From Shewanella indica (GTDB lineage: Bacteria > Pseudomonadota > Gammaproteobacteria > Enterobacterales > Shewanellaceae): a DNA stretch of 64,000 bases. Made by a program: the position numbers and the translations under genes. Below, piece by piece: positions 17,823 to 28,084 of this stretch (positions are counted from its first letter, which is position 1; every line of letters starts with the position of its first letter). The notes under the pieces are model-generated. The model was not told the origin of the DNA. It saw only the letters and a program-made list of their open reading frames with translations, and ran no database searches. The stretch is taken from NCBI RefSeq assembly GCF_002836975.1, contig NZ_NIJK01000047.1, forward strand, positions 62,001 through 126,000, given 5' to 3'.

Positions 17823-20132
17823 ATGTTAGACAGATTGGTCAATGGGATTGAGAGTTTTCTCTTTCGCAATCGTATCGGAGTGATACTGCTGTTTGCGCTG
17901 ACCACGGTATTTTTGGGCTTTCAGGCCAGTCAGCTGAAAATGGATGCGGCATTTGTCAAAAACATTCCGCTGCATCATCCCTATATGCAGACCTACCTCA
18001 AACACCAGAAGCAGTTTGGCGGCGCCAACTCAATCATGGTGGCGGTAGAAGACAGCAGCGGTAATATTTTCAATCCGGCGTTTTTCGACACCTTCAAGAA
18101 TGTGCATGATCAACTGTTTTTTATTCCCGGGGTAGAGCGCTCTCAGGTGAAATCCCTGTTTTCGCCGTCGACACGTTTTACCGAAGTGGTGGAAGACGGC
18201 TTTGCCGGAGGGCCGGTGATCCCGGCGGATTTCAGCACCACAGAAGCTGGGCTTGAACGAGTTAGAGGCAATATCGAAAAAGCCGGCATAGTCGGCCGTC
18301 TGGTGGCAGAGGATTACAGCGCCGCCATGGTGACAGCGCAACTGATGGATTTTGATCCGCAAACCGGCGAGCCATTGGATACTTTGGCGTTTGCCGCGCA
18401 ACTGGAAGAGCAACTCAGAGGCCAGTTTGAAAAAGATGGCATAAAGATTCACATCATAGGCTTTGCCAAGATGGCCGGTGATGTGGCAGACGGGGCCAAA
18501 GGAGTGCTGCTGTTTTTCCTGATAGCCATTTTGGTCACGGCCCTGATGGTATATCTCTTCTCCCGCTCCATGGTGTTGACCCTGCTGCCTTTGGTGTGCA
18601 GCTTGATAGCCGTGGTTTGGCAGCTTGGGCTCTTGACCGTGGTGGGCTTTGGCTTGGATCCCATGTCGATTCTGGTGCCGTTTTTGGTATTTGCCATAGG
18701 TGTCAGCCACGGGGTACAGATGATCAACGCCATCCGCAAGCGGGTCGCCGATGGTCTGAGTACCAAGGTGGCCGCGGCTTCGGCGTTTCGTAGCCTCTTG
18801 GTACCGGGCGGGGTCGCCTTGCTGTCGGATACCATAGGTTTTATGACCTTGTTGGCAATCGATATCGGCATTATACGTGAGTTGGCGATTTCCGCATCGC
18901 TTGGGGTAGCAGTGATCATCCTGACCAACCTGATACTCTTGCCTTTGGTGATCTCCTTCTTCCAGATAAAGGCCGCGAAAGCGAATGCGGTCACCGAGGC
19001 CAAGACAGCGGCCTTTTGGCAAAAGCTCACCTGTTTTGCTACGCCCAAATATGCTGTGGTGGTAGTGGCGGCCACCGCGCTGCTTTATCTGGGCGGATTG
19101 CAGCAAGCGGGCAAGATGCAAATCGGCGATCTTCAGGGCGGAGCACCGGCGCTGCATCAGGACTCCCGTTATAACCAGGACATCTTCTTTATTACCGATC
19201 ATTTCTCTATCACCACAGACGTGATGAGTGTGATAGTGGAAGCCTATCCCGAGGCCTGTACCTATCACTCGGCGCTGGAGAAGATTGACAGGTTTGAATG
19301 GTTGGCGCGCAACACACCAGGGGTTGAGTTTACCGCCAGTATCGCCTCGGTGGCACGCCAGGTGAATGCCGGGTTCAACGAGGGCAGCCCCAAGTGGCAG
19401 GTATTACCAAGAAGCCCGGCGAGCCTGGCGCAACTGGTGTCACAAATTCCTACCAGCACAGGTTTGCTGAATGGCGATTGCTCTGTGATGCCCGTGTATC
19501 TGTTCCTTAAAGATCACAAGGCGGAAACCATAGAGCAAGTGGTGAGCAAGGTGAAGCTGCTGGCCGCCGAAATGGACGACGACAAGTTGAGCTTTAAACT
19601 CGCCTCCGGCCCGGTGGGGGTGATGGCAGCGACCAACGAGGCGGTCGCCGAGGCTCAGCTGCCTATGATGCTGTATGTCTATGGCGCGGTGTTTATTCTC
19701 TGCCTGATAAGCTTCCGCTCACTGAAAGCCACGGTTGCGGTGATCCTGCCTCTGTATGTGGTATCGACATTGGCGCAGGCACTGATGACCTGGCTGGATA
19801 TCGGCCTGACGGTAAGCACTTTGCCGGTTATTGCCCTCGGGGTGGGTATCGGGGTGGACTATGGCATCTATATCCTGTCGACCATGGCGGTGAAACTGCG
19901 CGATGGCATGGCAGTGCAGCAGGCCTATTTCGAAGCCTTGATGGAGCGAGGCAGTGCGGTCATCTTCACCGGTCTGACCTTGGCCATTGGGGTGAGTACT
20001 TGGTTCTTCTCTGCTCTTAAGTTCCAGATGGATATGGGAATTTTGCTTACCTTCATGTTTGTGGTCAACATGCTGGGGGCCATAATTATCCTGCCTGCAC
20101 TGGTGGCACTTTTCTGGCGCAAACACAGCTAG
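17823..20132 (+). CDS. RND/MMPL superfamily membrane transporter
   Basis: 769 residues with two repeats of the RND layout. There is one membrane helix near residues 15-35, a large periplasmic loop, then five helices (VLLFFLIAILVTALMVYLFS through VIILTNLILLPLVISFF). The pattern then repeats from about residue 410. Signature segments are FAIGVSHGVQMINAIRK in the first half and GVGIGVDYGIYILSTM in the second. This small-size class (about 770 residues) belongs with MMPL and hopanoid/lipid exporters rather than AcrB drug pumps (over 1000). It starts 12 nt after the YCF48-like gene. I infer proton-driven movement of a hydrophobic or lipid-like substrate with the three proteins encoded upstream. Confidence 0.88.
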   Translation: MLDRLVNGIESFLFRNRIGVILLFALTTVFLGFQASQLKMDAAFVKNIPLHHPYMQTYLKHQKQFGGANSIMVAVEDSSGNIFNPAFFDTFKNVHDQLFFIPGVERSQVKSLFSPSTRFTEVVEDGFAGGPVIPADFSTTEAGLERVRGNIEKAGIVGRLVAEDYSAAMVTAQLMDFDPQTGEPLDTLAFAAQLEEQLRGQFEKDGIKIHIIGFAKMAGDVADGAKGVLLFFLIAILVTALMVYLFSRSMVLTLLPLVCSLIAVVWQLGLLTVVGFGLDPMSILVPFLVFAIGVSHGVQMINAIRKRVADGLSTKVAAASAFRSLLVPGGVALLSDTIGFMTLLAIDIGIIRELAISASLGVAVIILTNLILLPLVISFFQIKAAKANAVTEAKTAAFWQKLTCFATPKYAVVVVAATALLYLGGLQQAGKMQIGDLQGGAPALHQDSRYNQDIFFITDHFSITTDVMSVIVEAYPEACTYHSALEKIDRFEWLARNTPGVEFTASIASVARQVNAGFNEGSPKWQVLPRSPASLAQLVSQIPTSTGLLNGDCSVMPVYLFLKDHKAETIEQVVSKVKLLAAEMDDDKLSFKLASGPVGVMAATNEAVAEAQLPMMLYVYGAVFILCLISFRSLKATVAVILPLYVVSTLAQALMTWLDIGLTVSTLPVIALGVGIGVDYGIYILSTMAVKLRDGMAVQQAYFEALMERGSAVIFTGLTLAIGVSTWFFSALKFQMDMGILLTFMFVVNMLGAIIILPALVALFWRKHS

Positions 20133-20136
20133 TGAT

Positions 20137-20167
20137 AGGGGCAGGGGAAGAAGTTTCTCCTGCCCCT
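20137..20167 (+). terminator. Candidate terminator after the RND gene
   Basis: AGGGGCAGG pairs with CCTGCCCCT over a 13-nt loop directly after the stop codon. No T-run follows, so it may be a stability hairpin instead. Confidence 0.45.
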
Positions 20168-20397
20168 GCTGAATAGTTAGTCTGTTATTCCGATTACTTC
20201 TTCACCACTCCCTTCAATATCCCGTTATTGCTGGATTTGTACAGGATGTACCACTAAAATTTTGCTCGAATTATGGTTTGTTTAGTAATACACTGCGCGG
20301 CATGACCTCGGTCACAAAAAATTCAGGCCCGGGTCATTCGACGAAGCATCCATATAATGAAAAAAGCGCTGCCATAGACGCTTAAGGAAACAGCAAA
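20168..20397. other. Upstream region of gdhB
   Basis: About 230 nt. A possible promoter is TTGCTC (20262-20267) with TAATAC (20286-20291) at an 18-nt spacing. Just downstream is a perfect inverted repeat, TGACC-TC-GGTCA (20304-20315 approximately), which could be an operator. Neither call is strong. Confidence 0.35.
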
Positions 20398-23300
20398 ATG
20401 GCCTTGAAAGATGCAATGCCTTCAGTACTGCTTGAAAAGGTAGTTAGTTTAATCCACTCCAAAGTCCCTAAAACACAAGCAAATCAGGTGGAACAGTTCG
20501 CCACCTGCCTCTACGCTCACATGTCCAAGGACGATCTCCAGGCCCGTAACGATAGCGATCTCTACGGTGCCGTCCTGAGTTTGTGGAATGCTCTGAACAG
20601 CACGCCGTGTGGGGAAACTCACTTAAGGGTATTCAACCCAAGCCAGGCCAAGCACGGCTGGCAATCAACCCACTCCATCATCGAAGTTGTGCAGCCCGAT
20701 ATGCCCTTCCTGGTGGATTCTGTGGGGATGGCTCTCAACCGTTTGGGGATCACCGCCCATATGATGTTACATACGCCGCTGGCCATTGAGCGCCAGGGCA
20801 AAGACATCAAGCGGGTCAGCTTTGTTAACGACAGCAAGGAAGACAGCGACAAGGTAGCGGTATTCCTGATTGAAATCGACCGCCAAAGCAGCGACCAGGA
20901 CATAAAACAACTCGAAAAAGAGATAGAGTCCGTGCTCGGTGATGTCGCCGCCGCCGTCAATGACTGGCGCGCCATGTCCGATAAGCTGGCTGAAGTGGTT
21001 GAAGAGTTGCCGAAGCGCCCGTTCCCCGGTGAGAAAGCCGAACTCGAAGAAGCGACTCGCTTCCTTAGTTATTTGAACAACCATCATTTTACTCTGATGG
21101 GCTATCGTCGCTACGACCTGCGTAAAGTAGAAGGTGACGTTGAGCTGGTACCGGATATGGCCAGTAGCCTGGGCTTGATGAACAAACCCGGTAAGGCGCA
21201 GCCAGAGCATGGTTTGATGCTGTCTTCTTTCTCTGAATCGGCTCGCCGTGAAGCGCTGGACAACAGCCTGCTGATCCTGACCAAGAGCAGTGCCAAGAGT
21301 CGGGTTCACAGACCCGCCTATGTCGACTATATCGGCGTCAAACGTTTCGATGAGGCCGGTAATGTCGTCGGTGAAGACAGATTCATCGGCCTGTATGCTT
21401 CCAATCTGTATAACCGTAGTCCGAAAGAGATCCCACTGTTGGCCGAGAAAGTCCAGCGGGTGATGGACAAGTCAGGTCTGGCACCGCGCTCCCACGACTA
21501 TAAAGCGTTGATGAATATTCTGGAAAACCTGCCAAGGGACGAGATTATTCAGGCAAGCGTCGACGAGTTGTCGCACATGGCTCACGGCGTGTTGGAGATG
21601 CAGGACAGAGATAAACTCAAGCTGTTTGTCCGTAAAGACGGTTTCGGCCGCTTCCTGTCCTGTTTGGTGTATGTCTCTAAAGACAGATACAACACCCGTT
21701 TGCGTGAAGATACCCAAAGGATCTTTGCCCAAACCTTTAACAGCAATGAAGAGGTGGAGTTTACCACTTACTTCTCCGAGTCGAGCTTGGCCCGTACCCA
21801 CTACATAGTTAAAGTCGACAACAACAATAATTTGGAACTCGATGTGGCTGCCATAGAAAACAATCTGATTGAAGCCGCTCGCTCATGGGAAGATAAACTT
21901 CAGAGCGCGCTCAACAATTCACTGGGTGAAGAGCAGGGTACTCGCCTGTTCAAGCGTTATCTGACTGCATTCCCACAGAGTTACAAAGACGATGTGTTGC
22001 CGACGTCGGCCGTGGTGGATCTGCAACAACTGGAAGCGTTAGATGATGACCATAAGCTGGGCATGTTGTTCTATCAGCCACAGGAAGCGGCGCCTGGCAG
22101 CAACAAGGTACGTTTGAAGCTGTTCCACAAGGATGAGCCTATCCATCTGTCGGATGTGCTGCCTATGCTGGAAAACTTCGGTCTCAGGGTGATCAATGAG
22201 CGCCCTTATGAAGTGAAGAGCACAGATGGCGCGACCTTCTGGATCCTCGACTTCCTGATGACAGTACAGGGCGGCGCCACTGAAAACCTGGCAGACAGCC
22301 AGGATAGATTTCAGACCGCGCTGGCTCAGGTTTGGCAGAAAAAGCTGGAAGACGACGGCTTCAACCGCATGGTACTGGCTACCGGGCTTTCCGGCCGCGA
22401 AGTGTCAGTGCTGCGCGCCTATGCCAAGTATATGCGTCAAATAGATGCGACCTTCAGCCAGGCTTACATCGAAGAAACCTTCAGCCGCTATCCGCAGATA
22501 GCCGATTCGCTGGTGAAGATGTTTATTCGTAAGTTCAATCCCAAGCTGAAGACCCGCACGCTGGACAAGTTTATCGAGCAGATCAATCTGCGTCTCGATG
22601 ACGTATCCAGCCTGGATGATGACCGTATCATTCGCCGCTATCTGGATCTTATCAACGCCACGCTGAGAACCAACTTCTATCAGCAAGATGCCGCCGGCCA
22701 GCCGAAGGATTATATCTCCTTCAAGTTTGCCCCCAATCAGATCCCTGAAATGCCCAAGCCACTGCCGAAGTTTGAAATCTTCGTCTACAGCCCAAGGGTT
22801 GAAGGTGTGCATCTGCGCGGTGGTAAAGTGGCCCGTGGTGGTTTGCGCTGGTCTGATCGCCGCGAAGATTTCCGTACCGAAGTGCTGGGTCTGGTGAAGG
22901 CACAGCAGGTTAAGAACACTGTGATTGTGCCCGTAGGTGCCAAGGGTGGCTTTGTTTGTAAACAGCTGCCGACCGAAGGCGGACGTGAAGCTTTCTTCAC
23001 CGAAGGTCAGGAATGCTATCGGATCTTTATCCGTGGTTTGCTGGATATCACAGACAATATCGTCAACGGCGACCTGGTTCCCCCTGCGGATGTTGTGCGT
23101 CACGATGAAGACGACCCTTACCTGGTGGTCGCCGCTGATAAGGGCACTGCGACCTTCTCTGATACCGCCAACGCCATTGCCACCGAATATGGCTTCTGGC
23201 TGGGTGATGCTTTCGCTTCCGGTGGTTCCAACGGTTATGACCACAAGAAGATGGGGATTACCGCCCGCGGCGCTTGGGAGTCAGTAAAACGTCACTTCCG

Positions 23301-25245
23301 CGAAGTGGGTATCGATTGCCAAACCACAGATTTCACCTGTGTGGGGATAGGCGACATGGCCGGTGACGTATTCGGTAACGGCATGCTCTTGTCTGAGCAT
23401 ACCCAGCTGGTGGCTGCTTTCAACCACATGCATATCTTTATCGACCCAACGCCTGACTCAGCGACCAGCTTTGTCGAGCGTAAGCGTCTGTTTAATCTTC
23501 CTCGCTCCAGCTGGGAAGACTATAACAAGGAGCTTATCTCCAAAGGCGGTGGTGTGTTTGCCCGTAGCGCAAAATCCATCAGTTTGACGCCTGAAATCAA
23601 GAAGATGCTGGCGACCGACAAGGATGCTATGACGCCGACTGAGCTGATCAAATGCCTGCTGAAAATGCCGGTTGACCTGATCTGGAACGGCGGTATCGGT
23701 ACTTATGTCAAAGCGAGCAGTGAAACCCATGCCGAAGTCGGCGACCGCGCCAACGACGGTTTGCGGGTCAACGGTGGCGAGCTTAAGGCCAAGATCATAG
23801 GTGAAGGCGGTAACCTGGGTTGTACTCAGCTTGGCCGTATTGAATACGCCGCCAATGGTGGCCGTATCAACACTGATTTTGTCGATAACGTGGGTGGTGT
23901 GGACTGTTCGGACAACGAAGTTAACATCAAGATTTTACTCAACGCTCTGGTGGCCGAAGGTGAGATGACCCTTAAGCAGCGTAACCGCCTGCTGGAAGAG
24001 ATGACTGACGAAGTCGCGCAGATAGTGCTACAGGACTGTAAAGATCAGACTCGCACCATCTCTGTGACTCAGGTGCGCGGCGCCGAACAGCTCAAAGAGC
24101 AGATCCGCTTTATCAACTACCTGGAAAAAGAGGGTAAGTTGGATCGGGCTCTGGAATTCCTGCCTACAGAAGAGGAGCTGTCCGAGCGTTTGGCCAACGG
24201 CCGAGGTTTGACCCGTCCTGAGCTGTCGGTATTGGTGGCCTACGCCAAAATGGTGCTCAAGGAACAACTGCTGACACCTGTTATCACAGATGACGCCTGG
24301 TTGAGCCAACTGCTGGTTGCTTATTTTCCTGGCAAGTTGCAGCAGAAGTATGCCGACAAGATGACTCAACATCCGCTGCGCGGTGAGATCATTGCTACTT
24401 CGTTGGCGAACGAACTGGTTAACGATATGGGGCTCAATTTCGTCCAGCGTATGCAGGATGAGACAGGCGCCTCAGTTGCTGATGCCGCCATTTGTTACAC
24501 TATGGCCCGCGAAGTGTTTGGTTTGGCAGATTTAACCAAAGCCATTACTGATTTGAACGGCATAGTACCCGCGGTTGTTCAGGGCGAGATGCTGCACCAG
24601 TTGCGCCGTAACATGCGCCGTGCCTGTCGCTGGTTCCTGCGTAACCGTAGCCGCGCCATGAGCATAGAGCAGGTTGTTGCCTTCTATAAGCCGGTGTTCG
24701 ACGAGCTGAAAGCCAATATCCGCTCTTACCTGGTAGCTGACGAGTTGGCGGGTATTGAAGAGGATATCGCCGCACTGGAAAAAGAAGCCGTGCCTCATGA
24801 GGTCGCCAATCTGGTTGCCAACATGAGTACGCTGTTCTCGGCGCTGGATATTGCTCAGATAGCTCAGCTGGAGTCCAAGCCGGTTTCACTGGTGGCAGAA
24901 ACTTACTTCAAGTTGGGCGCAAGAATCGATCTGCATTGGTTCCTGGAGCAGATCGGTGGTCAGCCGGTGGCCAACCACTGGCAGGCACTGGCCAGAGCAG
25001 CCTTCCGTGAGGAGCTGGATTGGCAGCAAAGAGCGCTGACATCAGCGGTACTGCGCAGCTGTACCGACAGCTGTGAGTCCGATGCCATTATCGAACAATG
25101 GGTCGAACTCAATCAGGGCTTGCTGGAGCGCTGGTTCCACATGCTGGCTGACTTCAAGACCTCGCAAACCCATGAATTTGCGAAGTTCTCAGTAGCGCTA
25201 CGTGAACTGAATCTGCTGATCCTGCACTGCGAAGGGCAGAAGTAA
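20398..25245 (+). CDS. gdhB: NAD-specific glutamate dehydrogenase, large (180-kDa) class
   Basis: 1615 residues. It deaminates L-glutamate to 2-oxoglutarate with NAD+, a catabolic reaction. The length is that of the GDH-180 class known from Pseudomonas, Streptomyces and Shewanella. The long N-terminal third carries the regulatory ACT-like region (VQPDMPFLVDSVGMALNRLG). The catalytic core begins near residue 795 with GGKVARGGLRWSDRREDFRT and contains PVGAKGGFVCKQ. The NAD-binding region follows (CVGIGDMAGDVFGNGMLLS at about 980-1000, KIIGEGGNLGCTQLGR at about 1132). A helical C-terminal domain closes the protein. It stands alone between two intergenic regions and ends at a strong terminator. 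AAGGAAAC precedes the ATG. Confidence 0.96.
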   Translation: MALKDAMPSVLLEKVVSLIHSKVPKTQANQVEQFATCLYAHMSKDDLQARNDSDLYGAVLSLWNALNSTPCGETHLRVFNPSQAKHGWQSTHSIIEVVQPDMPFLVDSVGMALNRLGITAHMMLHTPLAIERQGKDIKRVSFVNDSKEDSDKVAVFLIEIDRQSSDQDIKQLEKEIESVLGDVAAAVNDWRAMSDKLAEVVEELPKRPFPGEKAELEEATRFLSYLNNHHFTLMGYRRYDLRKVEGDVELVPDMASSLGLMNKPGKAQPEHGLMLSSFSESARREALDNSLLILTKSSAKSRVHRPAYVDYIGVKRFDEAGNVVGEDRFIGLYASNLYNRSPKEIPLLAEKVQRVMDKSGLAPRSHDYKALMNILENLPRDEIIQASVDELSHMAHGVLEMQDRDKLKLFVRKDGFGRFLSCLVYVSKDRYNTRLREDTQRIFAQTFNSNEEVEFTTYFSESSLARTHYIVKVDNNNNLELDVAAIENNLIEAARSWEDKLQSALNNSLGEEQGTRLFKRYLTAFPQSYKDDVLPTSAVVDLQQLEALDDDHKLGMLFYQPQEAAPGSNKVRLKLFHKDEPIHLSDVLPMLENFGLRVINERPYEVKSTDGATFWILDFLMTVQGGATENLADSQDRFQTALAQVWQKKLEDDGFNRMVLATGLSGREVSVLRAYAKYMRQIDATFSQAYIEETFSRYPQIADSLVKMFIRKFNPKLKTRTLDKFIEQINLRLDDVSSLDDDRIIRRYLDLINATLRTNFYQQDAAGQPKDYISFKFAPNQIPEMPKPLPKFEIFVYSPRVEGVHLRGGKVARGGLRWSDRREDFRTEVLGLVKAQQVKNTVIVPVGAKGGFVCKQLPTEGGREAFFTEGQECYRIFIRGLLDITDNIVNGDLVPPADVVRHDEDDPYLVVAADKGTATFSDTANAIATEYGFWLGDAFASGGSNGYDHKKMGITARGAWESVKRHFREVGIDCQTTDFTCVGIGDMAGDVFGNGMLLSEHTQLVAAFNHMHIFIDPTPDSATSFVERKRLFNLPRSSWEDYNKELISKGGGVFARSAKSISLTPEIKKMLATDKDAMTPTELIKCLLKMPVDLIWNGGIGTYVKASSETHAEVGDRANDGLRVNGGELKAKIIGEGGNLGCTQLGRIEYAANGGRINTDFVDNVGGVDCSDNEVNIKILLNALVAEGEMTLKQRNRLLEEMTDEVAQIVLQDCKDQTRTISVTQVRGAEQLKEQIRFINYLEKEGKLDRALEFLPTEEELSERLANGRGLTRPELSVLVAYAKMVLKEQLLTPVITDDAWLSQLLVAYFPGKLQQKYADKMTQHPLRGEIIATSLANELVNDMGLNFVQRMQDETGASVADAAICYTMAREVFGLADLTKAITDLNGIVPAVVQGEMLHQLRRNMRRACRWFLRNRSRAMSIEQVVAFYKPVFDELKANIRSYLVADELAGIEEDIAALEKEAVPHEVANLVANMSTLFSALDIAQIAQLESKPVSLVAETYFKLGARIDLHWFLEQIGGQPVANHWQALARAAFREELDWQQRALTSAVLRSCTDSCESDAIIEQWVELNQGLLERWFHMLADFKTSQTHEFAKFSVALRELNLLILHCEGQK

Positions 25246-25262
25246 GCTATTATAACAATAAG

Positions 25263-25290
25263 AGCCCTGGCAAACGCCGGGGCTTTTTTT
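25263..25290 (+). terminator. Rho-independent terminator after gdhB
   Basis: AGCCCTGGC pairs with GCCGGGGCT (one G-U) around an AAAC loop, and seven T residues follow. Confidence 0.92.
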
Positions 25291-25306
25291 AGGTCTAGGA
25301 GAAACC

Positions 25307-26326
25307 ATGTTTTACAAACTCGCACAAAAAGTCATGTTTCAGATGGATCCTGAGCGCGCCCACAACTTTGCCATCAGTAGTCTCAGAACCACGGGTAACT
25401 CACCGCTGAACTGCTTTTATGCGCAGCATCTTGCCCCGGCCCCGGTCGAATTCATGGGGCTGACATTCCCTAATCCCGTCGGTTTGGCCGCCGGTATGGA
25501 TAAAGACGGTGAATGTATCGATGCCTTTCATGCCATGGGATTTGGTCATGTTGAAGTGGGAACCGTGACTCCAAGGCCGCAACCCGGTAACGATAAACCT
25601 CGGCTTTTCCGGATTAAACCGGCCAAGGCGATTATTAATCGTATGGGCTTTAATAATCTCGGCGTGGATAATCTGGTGGCCAATCTCAAGGCTAAAAAAT
25701 CCAATGCCATGGTTGGTGTCAATATAGGTAAAAATAAAGATACACCGGTAGAGCAAGGGAAAGATGATTATCTGATCTGTATGGATAAGGTTTATGCCTA
25801 TGCTGATTACATCGCGGTTAATATTTCCTCACCCAATACTCCCGGCCTGCGTACCATGCAATATGGCGAATTACTGGACGACTTGTTATCTAGCTTAAAA
25901 AACAAACAAACAGAACTGGCAGAAAAGCATGGCAAGTATGTCCCCATTGCATTAAAAATAGCGCCGGATCTGACTGAAGAAGAGATCGAAAAGATAGCCG
26001 AGTCATTATTGAAACATAAGTTTGATGGCGCCATAGCCACTAATACCACTTTGACCCGTGATGGGGTCAGTGGCTTGGCTAACTCCAATGAGACAGGTGG
26101 CCTTAGCGGTAAGCCGCTGAACCAGTTGTCGACCAAGGTGATCAAGTATCTCGCGCAATGCTTGAAAGGCGAGATCCCGATCCTGGGGGTAGGTGGTATT
26201 AATAGCGCCGAGGATGCTCTGGATAAATTGGATGCAGGAGCAAGCATGGTGCAGATCTATTCCGGTTTTATCTATCAAGGGCCAAAATTAATTAAAGATA
26301 TTGTCGACGCTTATAGATCTAAATAA
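25307..26326 (+). CDS. pyrD: Dihydroorotate dehydrogenase (quinone), class 2
   Basis: 339 residues. It oxidises dihydroorotate to orotate in pyrimidine synthesis and passes electrons to membrane quinones. The N-terminal amphipathic region [20 protein letters not shown] is the membrane-association helix of class 2 enzymes. The FMN-binding region ([16 protein letters not shown]) and the catalytic serine loop [15 protein letters not shown] are intact, as is [20 protein letters not shown] for phosphate binding. Length equals that of E. coli PyrD. It begins 17 nt after the gdhB terminator and is followed by its own terminator and then zapC, the same neighbour as in E. coli. Confidence 0.97.
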   Translation: MFYKLAQKVMFQMDPERAHNFAISSLRTTGNSPLNCFYAQHLAPAPVEFMGLTFPNPVGLAAGMDKDGECIDAFHAMGFGHVEVGTVTPRPQPGNDKPRLFRIKPAKAIINRMGFNNLGVDNLVANLKAKKSNAMVGVNIGKNKDTPVEQGKDDYLICMDKVYAYADYIAVNISSPNTPGLRTMQYGELLDDLLSSLKNKQTELAEKHGKYVPIALKIAPDLTEEEIEKIAESLLKHKFDGAIATNTTLTRDGVSGLANSNETGGLSGKPLNQLSTKVIKYLAQCLKGEIPILGVGGINSAEDALDKLDAGASMVQIYSGFIYQGPKLIKDIVDAYRSK

Positions 26327-26344
26327 GTTAAAAAACACTCAAAG

Positions 26345-26368
26345 GGATCGCCTTGGCGATCCTTTTTT
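26345..26368 (+). terminator. Rho-independent terminator after pyrD
   Basis: GGATCGCC and GGCGATCC form a stem with a very short loop, followed by six T residues and preceded by A-rich sequence. Confidence 0.88.
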
Positions 26369-26512
26369 ATTTGAATCGATCGTTTTTTGATCTGAAAGAT
26401 CTGCCTAAGATATTGTTATCTCAGTCTAATATTTAAAACTTTTTTTGATATTGGGTAAAATATCATCTATTATTCGGTTGGTAATAAATCACAGGTCTTA
26501 TTGGATTGCGTT

Positions 26513-27046
26513 ATGTTATTAATGCCAAACAGAGATTGGCAATGGAGATATAACGATTCGTACGGTGTCCTTAGCGTATCGTTAGGTTCGGAAATGGAAT
26601 TTCTGACTCCTTATAAAGCCAAAACTTTGATACCGGATGCAATGAAAGAAGCAGAATTTAGCGTCGAGCACGCCAAGTTCTATATTGACCTGCTTGATCG
26701 TCTAACCAAGTCACTGTCATTGACGGATGCACAAGTGGTTCAGTTGGCGTTAAACGCCACCGCCGCTCACTTTATGCAAAAGCCGCAGATGCCCAAGTCA
26801 TGGTTTTTTGACACCAGTGCTGTCTGTGTTTACAGTGAGCCGGGAAAGGTATTTGACCTCAAATGTCGTGGAGAACGCGTGCTGGTGATGGTGGTTGAGA
26901 CCGGGTTGCAGGCTTCTTTGGTGATGATGTTGGCCAACGAATGTCGACTCAGCGATGTTAAAACCCTGACCCGCTTTGAAACCATCAAGGTGATGCACGA
27001 TCGTCTGCATCCGCTAAGGGCACAGCAACAGATAGTTGCTGCATGA
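26513..27046 (+). CDS. zapC: Cell division protein ZapC
   Basis: 177 residues from ATG 26513 (MLLMPNRDWQWRYNDSYG). A TTG four codons upstream is possible but unneeded. The motifs FCVDD-like SVEHAKFYIDL, VQLALNATAAHFMQKPQMPK and IKVMHDRLHPL match E. coli ZapC (YcbW). ZapC binds FtsZ and promotes lateral bundling of its filaments at the division ring. Its place after pyrD agrees with E. coli. Upstream, 26369-26512 is AT-rich and presumably holds the promoter. The C-terminus is about as long as in the reference, with no extra domain. Confidence 0.88.
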   Translation: MLLMPNRDWQWRYNDSYGVLSVSLGSEMEFLTPYKAKTLIPDAMKEAEFSVEHAKFYIDLLDRLTKSLSLTDAQVVQLALNATAAHFMQKPQMPKSWFFDTSAVCVYSEPGKVFDLKCRGERVLVMVVETGLQASLVMMLANECRLSDVKTLTRFETIKVMHDRLHPLRAQQQIVAA

Positions 27047-27096
27047 CAACTTTGTCAGCGAGTATCAACGGGGCTTATGGCCTCGTTTTGGGTTTT

Positions 27097-27975
27097 TCAG
27101 CTGAATGCCTGACTCAAGTGGTCAATCAAGGCCCTCAGCGCCACCGGCATATGCTCTCTGGAGCTATAGAGAGCGTAGGCCGTCATGACTCTCGGTGTCC
27201 AATCCGGCAGCAAGCGTTGTAAGCTGCCATTTTTGAGTGCCTCATCCAGCAGATAATCGGGCAGTTGGGCGATACCGCTGCCTGCCTGAGCCGCCCTGAG
27301 TAATACTGTCGCTTCATTGGCCACCAGTTGGCAGTTGACCGCCACAGATTCGTTCTGTTCTCCCTTGGAAAGATGCCAAAGATTACGATTGAAATGGCGG
27401 TATCCAAGGCACAGGTGGCGGCGAAGATCTCTGGGATGCTGCGGTGCTGGATACTGTTTGAGGTATTCAGGAGAAGCCACCAGCTGCGAATTCACCTTGA
27501 TAAGCGGCTTGCCAATCAACAGGGGATCCGGGCTTGACGCTATACGGATCACCAGATCGACCCTTTCCGCCACCAGATCCACAGCGCGATCGCTCACATC
27601 CAACTCGATTTCCACTCCGGGATTAAGCCTGATGAATTGCGCGAGGCTCGCTGCCAGCCGTGCGTGTGCGAACGACATGCTACTGCTTATTCTCAGTTTG
27701 CCGGTCAATTGTCTGCGTCTCTCGCTTAGGCTGATTTCCAATGCCTCACAGGTCGAGAGTAACTGGCGACAATATGTCAGGCACTGATTCCCGGCATCTG
27801 TAAGGGTTACACTGCGGGTGGTGCGATTGAGTAATCTGGCGCCCAACCAATCCTCAAGCGCCTTGATATGGCGGGTTACCATGGCGCGCGACATCTCAAG
27901 CCGCTCGGCGGTAGCGGTAAAGCTGCCACTGGCGGCCAGATCCACAAAAACTTCGGCGGCGGTTAATCTGTCCAT
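27097..27975 (-). CDS. LysR-family transcriptional regulator
   Basis: 292 residues. The N-terminal winged helix-turn-helix is classic: MDRLTAAEVFVDLAASGSFT and ATAERLEMSRAMVTRHIKALE at about residues 20-42, followed by RTTRSVTLTDAG. The C-terminal effector-binding domain has DVSDRAVDLVAERVDLVIRI. It belongs to the AaeR/DmlR-like subgroup judging by general resemblance. It is divergent from the metallo-beta-lactamase-fold gene at 28085, with 109 nt between them, so it probably controls that gene and the overlapping DsbA-family gene. The effector is not known. Confidence 0.88.
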   Translation of the reverse strand: MDRLTAAEVFVDLAASGSFTATAERLEMSRAMVTRHIKALEDWLGARLLNRTTRSVTLTDAGNQCLTYCRQLLSTCEALEISLSERRRQLTGKLRISSSMSFAHARLAASLAQFIRLNPGVEIELDVSDRAVDLVAERVDLVIRIASSPDPLLIGKPLIKVNSQLVASPEYLKQYPAPQHPRDLRRHLCLGYRHFNRNLWHLSKGEQNESVAVNCQLVANEATVLLRAAQAGSGIAQLPDYLLDEALKNGSLQRLLPDWTPRVMTAYALYSSREHMPVALRALIDHLSQAFS

Positions 27976-28084
27976 CTGCGATTACTTGTCCGGATTATGC
28001 AACAATATTGCGCAATTTTAGCCGTATATCTGCATTAGTTGAAATCATAAACTGGCCAACGTTGAAATTCACCGGAGTAAAACC

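Noticed and set aside
18030-19268. 412-codon open frame on the minus strand within the RND gene
   Set aside because: It is antisense to a strongly coding gene, His/Gln-rich in the manner of shadow frames, and has no recognisable domain.
22405-23244. 279-codon minus-strand frame within gdhB
   Set aside because: Antisense to the conserved catalytic core of the glutamate dehydrogenase.
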